The notes under the pieces are model-generated. The model had not been told where the DNA came from and made no database searches. It saw only the letters and a list, made by a program, of their open reading frames with translations. Positions 41,541 through 50,888 of a stretch of 55,961 nucleotides of DNA are shown one piece after another. The stretch lies in contig DOQG01000011.1 of assembly GCA_003512525.1 (NCBI GenBank), positions 6,543 to 62,503 of the forward strand, read 5' to 3'. Source of the stretch: Oscillospiraceae bacterium. GTDB taxonomy: Bacteria > Bacillota > Clostridia > Oscillospirales > Ruminococcaceae. The position numbers were made by a program, and so were the translations under genes. Every line of letters begins with the position of its first letter. Position 1 is the first letter of the stretch.

Positions 41541-42197
41541 TTATTCAGTCTTGAATTTTGAATTGAATATTGCGTCGGCAATAACAAAGTCATCGTCGTC
41601 ATTGATATCACAGGCTTCGATCTTATTTACTTCTATAAGGAACGGATTATCGGATATACGTCTGCCTTTATTGAGTATCAGATCCGATGTATACACATAA
41701 AGTCCGCAGGTTTCTGTATATATATCCGGAAGATCCTGAGTACGCGGTATGCTGTCGAGAGTGTAGTTAAGAGGCTTTCCGTCCTTCCATAAAAACTCCT
41801 TAAGCATAGCAACCGAATGAGCTGACTCGTACTTGCCGCTGACAACAGCTTCAACGCCTTTTTCTATACTTTGCGCTGTCATGAACGGAGCGGTTGCATG
41901 AGTGAGAACATAAACATCCGCTTTTACCAGCTTTGCAAAACTTGACAAAACTTCGTTAAACGATGTTGTAGACAAGTCGTAATACGGATCTCTCTTTAAG
42001 AACAGTATTCCTTCAGGGAGATAATCTTTTATCCTCTCATCACTGCAGTACACATATATCTCATCAATCCCATGCGTTTTGCTCAAGGTCGACAAAATAT
42101 AAGAAATAAGCGGTTTTCCGTTAGTAAACGGTTTGATATTCTTCAGCGGAAGTCTTTCGCTGTTAAGCTTGATCGGGACAAATGCTACAGTTTTCAT
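41541..42197 (-). CDS. CMP-sugar synthetase (acylneuraminate cytidylyltransferase family)
   Basis: The 218-residue enzyme belongs to the CTP_transf_3 family that activates sialic acid, KDO and related acids with CMP. AFVPIKLNSERLPLKNIKPF near 5-24 is the CTP-binding loop; YVYCSDERIKDYLP near 49, VYVLTHATAPFMTAQSIEKG near 94 and a Mg-binding Asp in EACDINDDDDF near 193 are visible. It is the first gene of the operon, behind AAGGGGA. No NeuB or NeuC homologue is present, so the acid it activates is probably supplied by the downstream aldolase and phosphatase. Confidence 0.87.
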   Translation of the reverse strand: MKTVAFVPIKLNSERLPLKNIKPFTNGKPLISYILSTLSKTHGIDEIYVYCSDERIKDYLPEGILFLKRDPYYDLSTTSFNEVLSSFAKLVKADVYVLTHATAPFMTAQSIEKGVEAVVSGKYESAHSVAMLKEFLWKDGKPLNYTLDSIPRTQDLPDIYTETCGLYVYTSDLILNKGRRISDNPFLIEVNKIEACDINDDDDFVIADAIFNSKFKTE

Positions 42198-42239
42198 AAA
42201 GTTCCCCTTAAATCATATAGAATTTTATTAGGCAACTGC

Positions 42240-42351
42240 TCAAATCTGCAATACCGGGTATTCCGACACCGATATGTAAATATATCGATCGCTCTTAAGC
42301 AGCCGAAAATTGTCAAAACAAATACAATAATGCCATAAAATGCAGATTTGA
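42240..42351 (-). promoter_or_regulatory. Structured leader of the glycan operon
   Basis: TGCAGATTTGA (42341-42351) and TCAAATCTGCA (42240-42250) form a perfect 11-bp inverted repeat that closes a loop of 90 bases. Inside lies a second stem, CGATAT/ATATCG around six bases. The whole falls in the untranslated leader between the promoter and the first gene, ending about 43 bases before the start codon. It may be a regulatory RNA fold or a small inserted repeat. It does not match a riboswitch I know. Confidence 0.5.
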
Positions 42352-42371
42352 CGCGTTAATTTACAAATTTT

Positions 42372-42400
42372 ATTGTACCATAAACAAAGACTTATGTCAA
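42372..42400 (-). promoter_or_regulatory. Promoter of the glycan operon
   Basis: On the minus strand TTGACA (42400-42395) and TACAAT (42377-42372) are separated by 17 bases. It lies about 175 bases before the first start codon, leaving room for the leader fold. The rest of the gap up to 42661 shows no gene or other signal. Confidence 0.8.
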
Positions 42401-42664
42401 GAAGCAACATTACAGGTGCGATCCGGTTATTATAGCCAAACCATGCAAAATACAAATTGCCTGTCACAAGTTCTTATCAATGGTTATAGTATACCTGAAG
42501 CCATCCCGGTGATTCAGATTGTAGAAAAAGTCCGTTATTTTAAAAAGCGCTTATCCTCAATCCCTATCCCTTTAAGTACACTCTGATGGCTTTGCTTACA
42601 ACTTTTGTTGATAAACTAAATTTCAAGCTTCAAGCGGCAACAGTTTTCATCAAAGCGCATCAGA

Positions 42665-43159
42665 TCATCTTGTCTTCTCCATTATCATCCCCACCACCTG
42701 CTCGGCTGTCGTACCCACACAGTCAATGGTAATATCCGCATAACGGTTGTAGTAAGCCTCACGCTCTGCGATTATCTCTGCTACCGTTTCACCCGGGCGG
42801 CAGGCAATGCCGCGCGTTTTTATGTTCGTAAGGCGGCGGATAAGCTCCTGCTCGTCCACTCTGAGATATACGCAGATGCCGTTTTCTTTGAGATGTGCCA
42901 TGCCTGCGGCTGAAAATACGGCTGAACCGCCAGTTGCGATTATTGCCTTTTTATCGTTTATTGACAGCAGTGCCTGTTCCTCCGCCTGCTTAAATCCATC
43001 AAGTCCGCGCTCATCGATTATGTCCTGGAGCTTCGCTCCCTGCTGTTTTTGAATAACAAGATCTGCGTCAACAAAGTCGTAACCCATTGATTTTGCAAGC
43101 AGTACACCTACGGTGCTTTTGCCTGCGCCGGGCATTCCGATAAGTATTATGTTTTTCAT
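42665..43159 (-). CDS. aroK: Shikimate kinase
   Basis: A 164-residue P-loop kinase that phosphorylates shikimate in aromatic amino-acid synthesis. IILIGMPGAGKSTVGVLLAK carries the Walker A loop near residues 4-23; DFVDADLVI near 29 provides the Mg/shikimate Asp; GFKQAEEQALL near 55 holds the usual FR-x-E position but as FK; ATGGSAV near 75 is the second shikimate loop; CRPGETVAE near 120 forms the lid region. Length is normal. It lies 29 bases after the membrane-anchored protein gene and is the last gene of the long minus-strand series. Confidence 0.92.
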   Translation of the reverse strand: MKNIILIGMPGAGKSTVGVLLAKSMGYDFVDADLVIQKQQGAKLQDIIDERGLDGFKQAEEQALLSINDKKAIIATGGSAVFSAAGMAHLKENGICVYLRVDEQELIRRLTNIKTRGIACRPGETVAEIIAEREAYYNRYADITIDCVGTTAEQVVGMIMEKTR

Positions 43160-43188
43160 TTTTGTGTCCTTCTCTTTTGTTCTTTGTA

Positions 43189-43686
43189 TCAGCCGTTATT
43201 GGCTGTCATTACTTTCTCATAGTAGTACCAGTTATCACCGAGCGATGAAGTTTCGCTGTCGGAAATATCCGTCGCTGAATAGACAAGCTGTTTTGTATTG
43301 CCGCTGTTGAAGCTGAAACGCACTGCATTATCCTGCTTTTCTACGCCGTAACAGTAAGTATGGCACAATACATCAAGCTCCTCCGTCAGCTTATCATAAA
43401 GCGGCTCGCCGTTTTCATCAGCCTTTATGACCGACTTTTCAAAAAGTCCGCCGTGAGCGGCTGTAATTTTATACTCGGCAATATCAGTACCTGTGCTTAT
43501 AATGCTGTCAAGTATAGCGGAATACTTCGACTTTACCTGAAGTATCTCACGCTTTTCACACTCGGCGATCCCTGCCCTAAGACAAATATCCCTCAAAAAG
43601 AACGAGCCTATCAGCAGTACAAATACTCCGACAATTACAACGGCAGTTATAACTTTACGCTTTACACTTTTTCTTTCAGCCACCAT
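43189..43686 (-). CDS. Single-pass membrane-anchored protein of unknown function
   Basis: The 165-residue protein has a basic N-terminus (ERKSVKRK), one membrane helix at about 14-33 and an extracytoplasmic domain of about 130 residues without a motif I recognise. It has Cys at several positions and contains SKYSAILDSIISTGTDIAEY. The ATG at 43686 overlaps the end of mfd by 11 bases and has an AGGTGA site; an ATG six codons earlier lacks one. Its place between mfd and aroK says nothing clear about its role. Confidence 0.7.
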   Translation of the reverse strand: MVAERKSVKRKVITAVVIVGVFVLLIGSFFLRDICLRAGIAECEKREILQVKSKYSAILDSIISTGTDIAEYKITAAHGGLFEKSVIKADENGEPLYDKLTEELDVLCHTYCYGVEKQDNAVRFSFNSGNTKQLVYSATDISDSETSSLGDNWYYYEKVMTANNG

Positions 43687-46600
43687 GCTCACCTGCCTTG
43701 TCAATATCCGCCGACTGCATAGCCTCCAGCGTGTCTTTGAGCAACGTCAGCGGACCGCCGAGCTTATCCACTCCGTTCACACGGAAATTCGGCTTGTCTG
43801 AAGCAACATCCAGCATCATAGCCTTACCGTATTTTCCGCCGACAGCAGAAATACGCTCCATTGTCTTCGCGTTGATCTTTTCCGGATAGAACAACATCGA
43901 ATCCCCGCTTTGTATTATCTCGGTAAGGTGCATCATACGGGCAAGCCGCCTAAGCTTTGCGACCTCGATAAGTCCCTCTACAGCTTTCGGAACATCGCCG
44001 TAACGATCGATAAGCTCATCTGTGACATCGTAAGCATCATCGTCATTTTCAATCATCGCTATCTTTCTGTAACAGTCAACTCGCTGTGCCTGATTTGAAA
44101 TATACTTCTCGGGAATGAACGCATCGACCCTGATATCCACCAGACATTCGGGGGTGATCTCAGGCGCTTTGCCCTGTTGTTCAAGTATTGCTTCATTAAG
44201 AAGCTTTATATACATATCATAACCGACAGATGCCAAGTGTCCCGACTGGCTCTGACCGAGGACTGAGCCTGCGCCCCTTATTTCAAGGTCCTTCATTGCT
44301 ATCCTGAAGCCCGAGCCGAAGCGTGTAAACTCCCTTATAGCATCGAGTCGCTTAGTTGCGACCTCACTCAGCACCTTGCCGCGTTTGAACGTGAAATATG
44401 CATATGCACGGCGGTTTGTACGTCCGACACGACCTCTCAGCTGATGGAGCTGGGCAAGTCCCATACAGTCTGCATTCTCAATGATAAGCGTGTTGCAGTT
44501 AGGAACATCAACGCCGGTTTCGATAAGCGTTGTGCAGACGAGCACATCTATCTCACCCTCGATAAGCCTTCTCCATACATCGAGCAGCTCTTCCTCGCTC
44601 ATTCTGCCGTGCGCTATGCCGATATTGGCATCAGGCACCATAGAATGAATATCGGCGGCGCAGGAATATATACTTTCTATGCGGTTATGAACATAATATA
44701 CCTGACCGTTTCTGCGCAGCTCCTTGCTAATCGCCTGTGCTATTACTCCCCTGTCGTGTTCTACCACATAGGTTGTTATCGGGTGGCGGTCGCCGGGCGG
44801 AGTTTCAATGACACTCATATCGCGTATTCCGGACATCGCCATATTGAGCGTTCTCGGAATAGGGGTTGCGGATAAGGTCAGCACATCTACATTTGTGAAT
44901 GCCTCTTTCAGCTTTTCCTTATCGTTTACGCCGAAACGCTGTTCCTCGTCTATAATAACAAGTCCGAGATCCTTGAACTTCACATCATCCTGCACAAGCC
45001 TGTGAGTTCCGACAACAAGGTCAAGCTCACCCTCTTCAAGCTTTTTAAGGATAGCTTTCTGCTCCTTTGCGGTGCGGAAACGGGATAACAGCTCAACTCT
45101 TATGTTGAAGCCCTCCATACGCTTTAAAACAGTCTGATAGTGCTGCCATGCCAGTACGGTGGTCGGCACTAGAATAGCACACTGCTTACCGTCACCTATA
45201 CACTTGAATGCGGCACGGAGCGCAACCTCAGTCTTGCCAAATCCCACATCTCCGCACAACAGTCGCTCCATAGGGGCAGTACGCATCATATCATGCTTTA
45301 TCTCTTCTATGCATCTGAGCTGATCGTCCGTTTCCACATAGCTGAAACGGTCCTCAAATATATGCTGTTGCTCGGTGTCGGGCGAGAACGCAAAGCCCTT
45401 TGCTTTCATACGGCGCGAATACAGCTCGATAAGCTCCTTCGCCATCTCCTGCGTTGCCGCTTTCGCCTTTATCTTCGCCTTTTTCCATGTGTCCGTACCG
45501 AGCTTATTGAGCCTTACCGTGTCCGCGTCACCGCTTCCGATATAGCGTGAAATAAGATCAAGCTGGGTTACGGGAACGTAAAGCACGTCCGCACCTGCGT
45601 ATTTTATCTTGATATAGTCCTTTGATATCTTGTCCGCTGTGAGCTTCTGTACACCCTCAAATACGCCTATACCGTAAGAACCGTGTACGACTAAATCGCC
45701 CTGCGAGATATCACTAAGCGAACGTATCTGCGCACCCTTCTTGAACTTCTTTTTAGGCGTTGCCGTTTTTGAAGAAGATGCACTCGTTCTTGTGATAACG
45801 GCGATCTTCTCCTCGGGATATTCAAAGCCCGCCGATATTATGCCCTCTACTACGGTTATTCTTCCCAGATAGAATTTCTTGGGGCTTTTTGCGTAGTCTG
45901 CCTGATATCCGCTGTCACGCAGGTCGTCCGCAAGTATTTTTGCCGCCTTGTCCGTACCGCCGAATATAACGCAGGTATAGCCGTTCTTCTTATAGTTGTC
46001 AAGCTCCTCACACAACAGCTTGTATTCACCGCTCCACGGAGAAAGCTGTATTGAATCGACTTTCAGGATATCACCGAGGTCAATACCGCCGCCTCTTATG
46101 AACGTATCCATATAGATACGCACGTTATTCTTGACAGCGTCCTGATATTCAGCCTTGCTCATAAGGTATCTGTCGAGTCCCTTACATAGAACTCCGTCGT
46201 CGGTGAGCAGTTTGAGATCCTCAAGATGAGCTGATATCGCACCCTTTGCAGACTCTGCGGCGGTGAATGATTCACATACTATAAGCGTATTTGCATAATC
46301 GAATATACTTCCCGCCGTCTTGTAGCACAACGGGAAATATCTTGCAAGACAGCATACCGATAATCCGTCACGCAGTCTTGCTATGTCACGTCTTATACGC
46401 TTTGCCGCTTCATCGTTTTTCTTTTTGTTCTTCTCGGTCTTTTCAAGAAGTGTCTGCAACACCTCCGGCAGAACGCCCTCTTCAAATATAGTTTCTCCGC
46501 AAGGCGTTATACTGACGCTCTTTACAGTGTCAATTCTTCTTTGCGTATCTATATCAAACGATGCCACCGTGTCTATTTCATCGCCCCACAGCTCAATTCT

Positions 46601-47182
46601 GACGGGAAAATCACTGCTGACAGGATAGATATCCGCAAGCGAGCCGCGGAACGAGAACTGTCCCTTGCCCTCTATCATATCGCAACGTGAATAGCCTGCG
46701 GCAAGAAGTGTTTTTGCAAGCTCATCAAGCTTTATCTCATCGCCCGCTTTCAGCGTTACGGTGTGCTTTTTCAGCACGTCTTTCGGTACAGTGAGCTGTA
46801 CCGCCGCTTCCGATGATGATATTATCAGCTTTACCTTACCCGAAAGCGCCGCCGACAGCGTTTCTATCCTTCTGTGCTCATATTCCTGTGACTGCGCCTC
46901 GGTATCGGTAAGCGTCAGATCTGAAGCGGGAAACTGATATGCGGACATATCCCCGCACATTGTGTTTATATCCTCGGTGAGCTTTGCGGCTGACGCTTCG
47001 CTCTCGGTTATGACAAGTATCGGGGAGGGTATCTTTTCATAGCTCAGTGACGCTAAAAAATGTGCCTTGTGTATATGCGAAAGTCCCGTCACCAACAAGG
47101 GGACGGGTTTATCGCTCAAAATATGATCGACTGACTTTTTATACTCGGTCAGCGTGTCAGCCATATTTTTAAGAAGTTCCAT
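43676..47182 (-). CDS. mfd: Transcription-repair coupling factor
   Basis: An 1168-residue DNA translocase that removes stalled RNA polymerase and recruits UvrA. From the N-terminus: UvrB-like part (LLVTGLSHIHKAHFLASLSY near 29, KGQFSFRGSLADIYPV near 167), a CarD-like polymerase-interaction domain (DLVVHGSYGIGVFEGVQKL near 480), a RecG-like helicase (Walker A in CGDVGFGKTEVALRAAF near 645, DEEQRFG near 750, SATPIPRT near 772, QLRGRVGRTNRRAYAY near 920), and the C-terminal TRCF domain. Length is typical. It lies 14 bases after pth, the same order as in many Bacillota. Confidence 0.96.
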   Translation of the reverse strand: MELLKNMADTLTEYKKSVDHILSDKPVPLLVTGLSHIHKAHFLASLSYEKIPSPILVITESEASAAKLTEDINTMCGDMSAYQFPASDLTLTDTEAQSQEYEHRRIETLSAALSGKVKLIISSSEAAVQLTVPKDVLKKHTVTLKAGDEIKLDELAKTLLAAGYSRCDMIEGKGQFSFRGSLADIYPVSSDFPVRIELWGDEIDTVASFDIDTQRRIDTVKSVSITPCGETIFEEGVLPEVLQTLLEKTEKNKKKNDEAAKRIRRDIARLRDGLSVCCLARYFPLCYKTAGSIFDYANTLIVCESFTAAESAKGAISAHLEDLKLLTDDGVLCKGLDRYLMSKAEYQDAVKNNVRIYMDTFIRGGGIDLGDILKVDSIQLSPWSGEYKLLCEELDNYKKNGYTCVIFGGTDKAAKILADDLRDSGYQADYAKSPKKFYLGRITVVEGIISAGFEYPEEKIAVITRTSASSSKTATPKKKFKKGAQIRSLSDISQGDLVVHGSYGIGVFEGVQKLTADKISKDYIKIKYAGADVLYVPVTQLDLISRYIGSGDADTVRLNKLGTDTWKKAKIKAKAATQEMAKELIELYSRRMKAKGFAFSPDTEQQHIFEDRFSYVETDDQLRCIEEIKHDMMRTAPMERLLCGDVGFGKTEVALRAAFKCIGDGKQCAILVPTTVLAWQHYQTVLKRMEGFNIRVELLSRFRTAKEQKAILKKLEEGELDLVVGTHRLVQDDVKFKDLGLVIIDEEQRFGVNDKEKLKEAFTNVDVLTLSATPIPRTLNMAMSGIRDMSVIETPPGDRHPITTYVVEHDRGVIAQAISKELRRNGQVYYVHNRIESIYSCAADIHSMVPDANIGIAHGRMSEEELLDVWRRLIEGEIDVLVCTTLIETGVDVPNCNTLIIENADCMGLAQLHQLRGRVGRTNRRAYAYFTFKRGKVLSEVATKRLDAIREFTRFGSGFRIAMKDLEIRGAGSVLGQSQSGHLASVGYDMYIKLLNEAILEQQGKAPEITPECLVDIRVDAFIPEKYISNQAQRVDCYRKIAMIENDDDAYDVTDELIDRYGDVPKAVEGLIEVAKLRRLARMMHLTEIIQSGDSMLFYPEKINAKTMERISAVGGKYGKAMMLDVASDKPNFRVNGVDKLGGPLTLLKDTLEAMQSADIDKAGEHGG

Positions 47183-47196
47183 ATTGCCTTTCTTTC

Positions 47197-47826
47197 TTAC
47201 GAGTTGTACTTGTTCATCGCCATATCTATCTTGCCGGCAACAATAAGCTTTGCGGCTTCGGCAGCATTGTCAAGCGCCTTTTCCAGGTTCTCGCCGTCTT
47301 CCTTTTTGAAGCCCGACAGTACCCAGTCCGCAAGCGGAAAATCAGGGTGCGGCTTTGCACCGACACCTATCTTTACGCGGGGAAAAGCGTCACTGTTTGT
47401 GAGCAGTATAATGCTCTTTATGCCGTTATGACCGCCGTCACTGCCTTTTCTGCGTATCCTTGTCCTACCGACATCAAGCGAGATATCATCGTACATTACA
47501 AGTATATTCTGAGGTGCGAGCTTATAGAAGCTCATAGCCTCACTTACCGCTTCGCCGCTGTTGTTCATAAAGGTTGACGGCTTCATTAAAAGGCAGTGCT
47601 TGCCCTCTATCATGCAGTCCGCTATCAGCGACTTGAATTTCAGCTTTTTTATCTGCACGCCGAGCTTTTCGGCAAGTGTATCTACCGCCATAAAGCCTGC
47701 GTTGTGGCGCGTGTTCTCATACTGTGTACCGGGGTTTCCGAGTCCCACTATGAGATATTCGACAGCGCCCTGCGGTGCAGGCGCTCTGCCTGCGGCTATC
47801 TTATCAAATATATCGGATAATGACAT
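47197..47826 (-). CDS. pth: Peptidyl-tRNA hydrolase
   Basis: This 209-residue enzyme recycles peptidyl-tRNA dropped by the ribosome. Visible are IVGLGNPGTQYENTRHNAGF near 26-45 with the catalytic His, LLMKPSTFMNNSGEAV near 76, the catalytic Asp in VMYDDISLDVGRTRIRRKGS near 109-128, and GGHNGIKSII near 131. An N-terminal extension of about 22 residues precedes the usual start; no better internal start was found, and AAAAATG follows AGGACAAAT. It lies two bases after malQ and precedes mfd. Confidence 0.94.
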   Translation of the reverse strand: MSLSDIFDKIAAGRAPAPQGAVEYLIVGLGNPGTQYENTRHNAGFMAVDTLAEKLGVQIKKLKFKSLIADCMIEGKHCLLMKPSTFMNNSGEAVSEAMSFYKLAPQNILVMYDDISLDVGRTRIRRKGSDGGHNGIKSIILLTNSDAFPRVKIGVGAKPHPDFPLADWVLSGFKKEDGENLEKALDNAAEAAKLIVAGKIDMAMNKYNS

Positions 47827-47828
47827 TT

Positions 47829-49337
47829 TTATTTGTCCTTTGCTTTTGCTGTTGTCACAGATTTTCTGAGGTAAGCCGTTACAAGTCTGCTCATCATTCT
47901 TGCAGCCTTTTTACTTGCAGGCTTTTTCATTCTCCACGTCCAGTTTCCTCCGACAGTCGATGGAACGTTCATACGTCCCCTGCCGTCAATGCCGAGGATA
48001 TCCTGCATGGGTATTATCGCAAGGGCGGCGGGACTTGAGTAAACGCTTCTTATAAAGCTTACATTCTTGTGCTCCAAGAAGTTTGCGTTTATGTAGCTCT
48101 TTGCCATCTTTGCCGCCTTAGAATCTGCGGATCTGAGCCAGCCCATTATAGTATCGTTGTCGTGTGTTCCTGTATACGCAACGCAATTATTCACATAGTT
48201 GTGGCACAGGTGCGTATTGTCCTGATATTCGTTATTGAAGCCGAACTGTAAAACTCTCATACCGGGGAAGCCGGTATCGCTGAGAAGCTTTTTAACGCTG
48301 TCGAATATATCGCCTAAATCCTCTGCTATGATATTTACATCGCCGAGCTGTTCTTTCACCGTGTTAAACAGCTTCATACCGGGACCCTGCTTCCACTCAC
48401 CGTATTCCGCCGTTGTTGCGTCCGCGGGTATAGCATAGTAAGTATCAAATGCGCGGAAGTGGTCTATTCTTACCATATCGAACAGCTTCATAGCGTGGTC
48501 TATTCTCGCGATCCACCAGCTGTAGCCGTCACGCTCCATAGCGTCCCAGTTGTACAGCGGGTTGCCCCACAGCTGTCCTGTAGGCGAGAAATAATCGGGT
48601 GGTACTCCCGCAACAAGAGTAGGTCTGAGCGAGATATCCATAGTGAACAGCTGAGGATCTACCCATACATCGGCGCTGTCCATCGCCGCATATATCGGAA
48701 TGTCGCCTATTATTGAAATACCATTCTTGTTCGCATATGCTTTCAGCTTGTTCCACTGGGTAAAGAACATATACTGTACAAAGCGGTGGAACTTTATCTC
48801 CTCTATATGCTCTTCCTTGAATGCGGCGAGCGCTTCTGGCTTTCTGAAACGCAAGTCCTTATCCCACGTCAGCCATGAGCGCAGCTCGTTATTCTGCTTT
48901 ATCGCCATAAACAGCGCATAATCCTCCAGCCACCAGCCCTGCTCCTGCACAAATGCAAGATAAGCGACATCTTCCTTGAAAGAGAAGAACGCCTTATGCA
49001 GAAGCTCGTTCTTCTGCGCTATCACCTTTTCATAGTCGACCGCAGACGGATCTTCGCCGTACTCTCTGCCTTTTATATCATCGGGTATAAGAAGTCCGAG
49101 CTCGACCAGCTCCCACAGGTCGATAAGCAGAGGGTTTCCTGCGAATGCCGACGGCGACTGATACGGAGAATCCGCATAGCCTGTCGGGTGAATAGGCAGT
49201 ACCTGCCAGTACTTCTGCCCTGCCGCTTTAAGCCAGTTGACAAATTCAAACGCCGGTTTTCCGAGCGTTCCTATGCCCTCGTTTGCAGGAAGGCTTGTTA
49301 TATGGAGTAATACTCCGCTGCTGCGTTTAAGTTCCAT
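47829..49337 (-). CDS. malQ: 4-alpha-glucanotransferase (amylomaltase)
   Basis: A 502-residue GH77 disproportionating enzyme that transfers maltodextrin segments. RSSGVLLHITSLPANEGIGT near 5-24 and WQVLPIHPTGYADSPYQSPS near 41-60 form the N-terminal signature. The catalytic residues lie in MVRIDHFRAFDTYYAIP (nucleophile Asp, near 292), IIAEDLGDIFDSV (acid/base Glu, near 342) and YTGTHDNDTIMGW (third Asp, near 392). Length is normal for bacterial MalQ. It is placed with a sialate esterase gene upstream, which fits an organism living on host and dietary glycans, though no maltose operon surrounds it. Confidence 0.95.
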   Translation of the reverse strand: MELKRSSGVLLHITSLPANEGIGTLGKPAFEFVNWLKAAGQKYWQVLPIHPTGYADSPYQSPSAFAGNPLLIDLWELVELGLLIPDDIKGREYGEDPSAVDYEKVIAQKNELLHKAFFSFKEDVAYLAFVQEQGWWLEDYALFMAIKQNNELRSWLTWDKDLRFRKPEALAAFKEEHIEEIKFHRFVQYMFFTQWNKLKAYANKNGISIIGDIPIYAAMDSADVWVDPQLFTMDISLRPTLVAGVPPDYFSPTGQLWGNPLYNWDAMERDGYSWWIARIDHAMKLFDMVRIDHFRAFDTYYAIPADATTAEYGEWKQGPGMKLFNTVKEQLGDVNIIAEDLGDIFDSVKKLLSDTGFPGMRVLQFGFNNEYQDNTHLCHNYVNNCVAYTGTHDNDTIMGWLRSADSKAAKMAKSYINANFLEHKNVSFIRSVYSSPAALAIIPMQDILGIDGRGRMNVPSTVGGNWTWRMKKPASKKAARMMSRLVTAYLRKSVTTAKAKDK

Positions 49338-49361
49338 AATATCGCCTTTCGGAATTAAATC

Positions 49362-50888
49362 TTACTTTTCGTCATTCATACTTGTTCTGAACGGAGCAAC
49401 AGGTATTCCGTTCTTGCCGTACAGCGTAACATCGCCGTAATTTGTCCAAAGATAACGTACATAAGCGGGCTTTTTGACCTCGTCTGCATAAACGCTTATT
49501 GTTCCGTCCTCGCCTATTACGGCGCACGCAGGCTTATAGTCCTTATCAGCACCTGCAACCTCAAAGCCTGTTATACCGTTGTCGCCCTTTATGTCAAAGC
49601 CGCTCTCGGCGTGGTCAAAGCTTATTACCGCTCTGTCGCCCGATACTGTCATATTCTTATATACAGGACCGAATGCTTCTGTTTCGTTGTCGCCGTAAAC
49701 ATGGTGCATAGCCTGTAAGTACAGTCTGTGACCTACCGGTACTTTATTCTTGGGGTGTATCTCGTTGAACTCGCCGCAGTCAAGGATAACTGCGATACCT
49801 GTATTCTTGACCGTCTTGAAGGTACGCATCTGCGCCTCTCTTATAAGGCACCAGTGCTTCCAGTCGGGGTCGGCTTTATAGCGGTGCATCGGGAGCTGTA
49901 CAAACATAAACGGAAGCTCATCATCGCCCCAGTCATCTCTCCAGAGCTGAATAAGCGCCTTGAACAGCTTGAAATATGTCTTAGGTCTGTTGTCATCGGT
50001 TTCACCCTGATAGTAGATAACACCCTTGATAGTATACGGGCATACACGCTTTACCATACTGTCATAAAGCGCTGTAGCGTGGAAAGGATTTAAAGGTGTC
50101 ATAGGACCGGGATACTTGCTGACACCGCAGTAAGCCTGACACTCGTCCCATGTTCCGTCGGGGTGTGCACTGTAGAACTCTACCGACTTCTTCTGCCACT
50201 CCTCCTCATACTTTACATAGTCGAGGTACTCCTTGTCCATTTCTTCTCTTGAACGACCTGCTACCGCATTATCAAAGTCATCAAGATAAGCCTTAAGGTC
50301 GGTATCTTTTTCAAGTGACTCACGGCTCATCCAATAGCTTGCGCTTGTGCCGCCCCAGTTACAGCCGATTATTCCGACGGTAACGCCCAGTCTGTCCGCA
50401 AGCTCCTTGGCATAGAAATACGCAACTGCGCTCCACGCTCTTGCACTTTCACAGTCAAAGCAGCTCCAGCCTGTGTTTTCTTCGTCACGGAAGAACTTTT
50501 CGTCCATATTGCAGTTCTTCTGTGTGTAGTAGTAACGTACATTCTCCGTCTTGTCGTTTGCAAGATGTTCCTTGCCGCCCGTGCAGTTCTGAAGCTCAAG
50601 CTCCATATTGCTCTGACCGCCTGCAAGCCATACCTCGCCTATCATAACGTTACCGAACACGATAGTTTCGTCACCGTTGCTTATCTTCATCTCGTAAGGA
50701 CCGCCCGCTTTCATTGCAGGAAGCGTAACGCACCACTTCTCATCGGCTGCCTGCGTTACGGCAGTGTTTCCGCATATAGAAACTATTATGCTTTCGCCGT
50801 CCTTACCTGTGCCGAATACTCTTACATTCTTATCTCTCTGGAGAACCATATTACTGCTGAATACCGCAGCCGCTTTAAATTTAGCCAT
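49362..50888 (-). CDS. Sialate O-acetylesterase (SGNH hydrolase)
   Basis: A 508-residue esterase expected to remove acetyl groups from sialic acids or other glycans. The nucleophile Ser is in WLAGGQSNMELELQN near 88, the oxyanion Gly/Asn blocks in GIIGCNWGGTSASYWMSRES near 175, VIYYQGETDD near 287, and the Asp-x-x-His pair in DCGEFNEIHPKNK near 384. An Ig-like beta-sandwich part follows. No signal peptide is seen, so the protein seems cytoplasmic, acting on imported glycans. The ATG at 50888 is favoured by AAAGGAAA; an earlier ATG at 50903 lacks one. It overlaps the exonuclease stop by eight bases. Confidence 0.88.
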   Translation of the reverse strand: MAKFKAAAVFSSNMVLQRDKNVRVFGTGKDGESIIVSICGNTAVTQAADEKWCVTLPAMKAGGPYEMKISNGDETIVFGNVMIGEVWLAGGQSNMELELQNCTGGKEHLANDKTENVRYYYTQKNCNMDEKFFRDEENTGWSCFDCESARAWSAVAYFYAKELADRLGVTVGIIGCNWGGTSASYWMSRESLEKDTDLKAYLDDFDNAVAGRSREEMDKEYLDYVKYEEEWQKKSVEFYSAHPDGTWDECQAYCGVSKYPGPMTPLNPFHATALYDSMVKRVCPYTIKGVIYYQGETDDNRPKTYFKLFKALIQLWRDDWGDDELPFMFVQLPMHRYKADPDWKHWCLIREAQMRTFKTVKNTGIAVILDCGEFNEIHPKNKVPVGHRLYLQAMHHVYGDNETEAFGPVYKNMTVSGDRAVISFDHAESGFDIKGDNGITGFEVAGADKDYKPACAVIGEDGTISVYADEVKKPAYVRYLWTNYGDVTLYGKNGIPVAPFRTSMNDEK

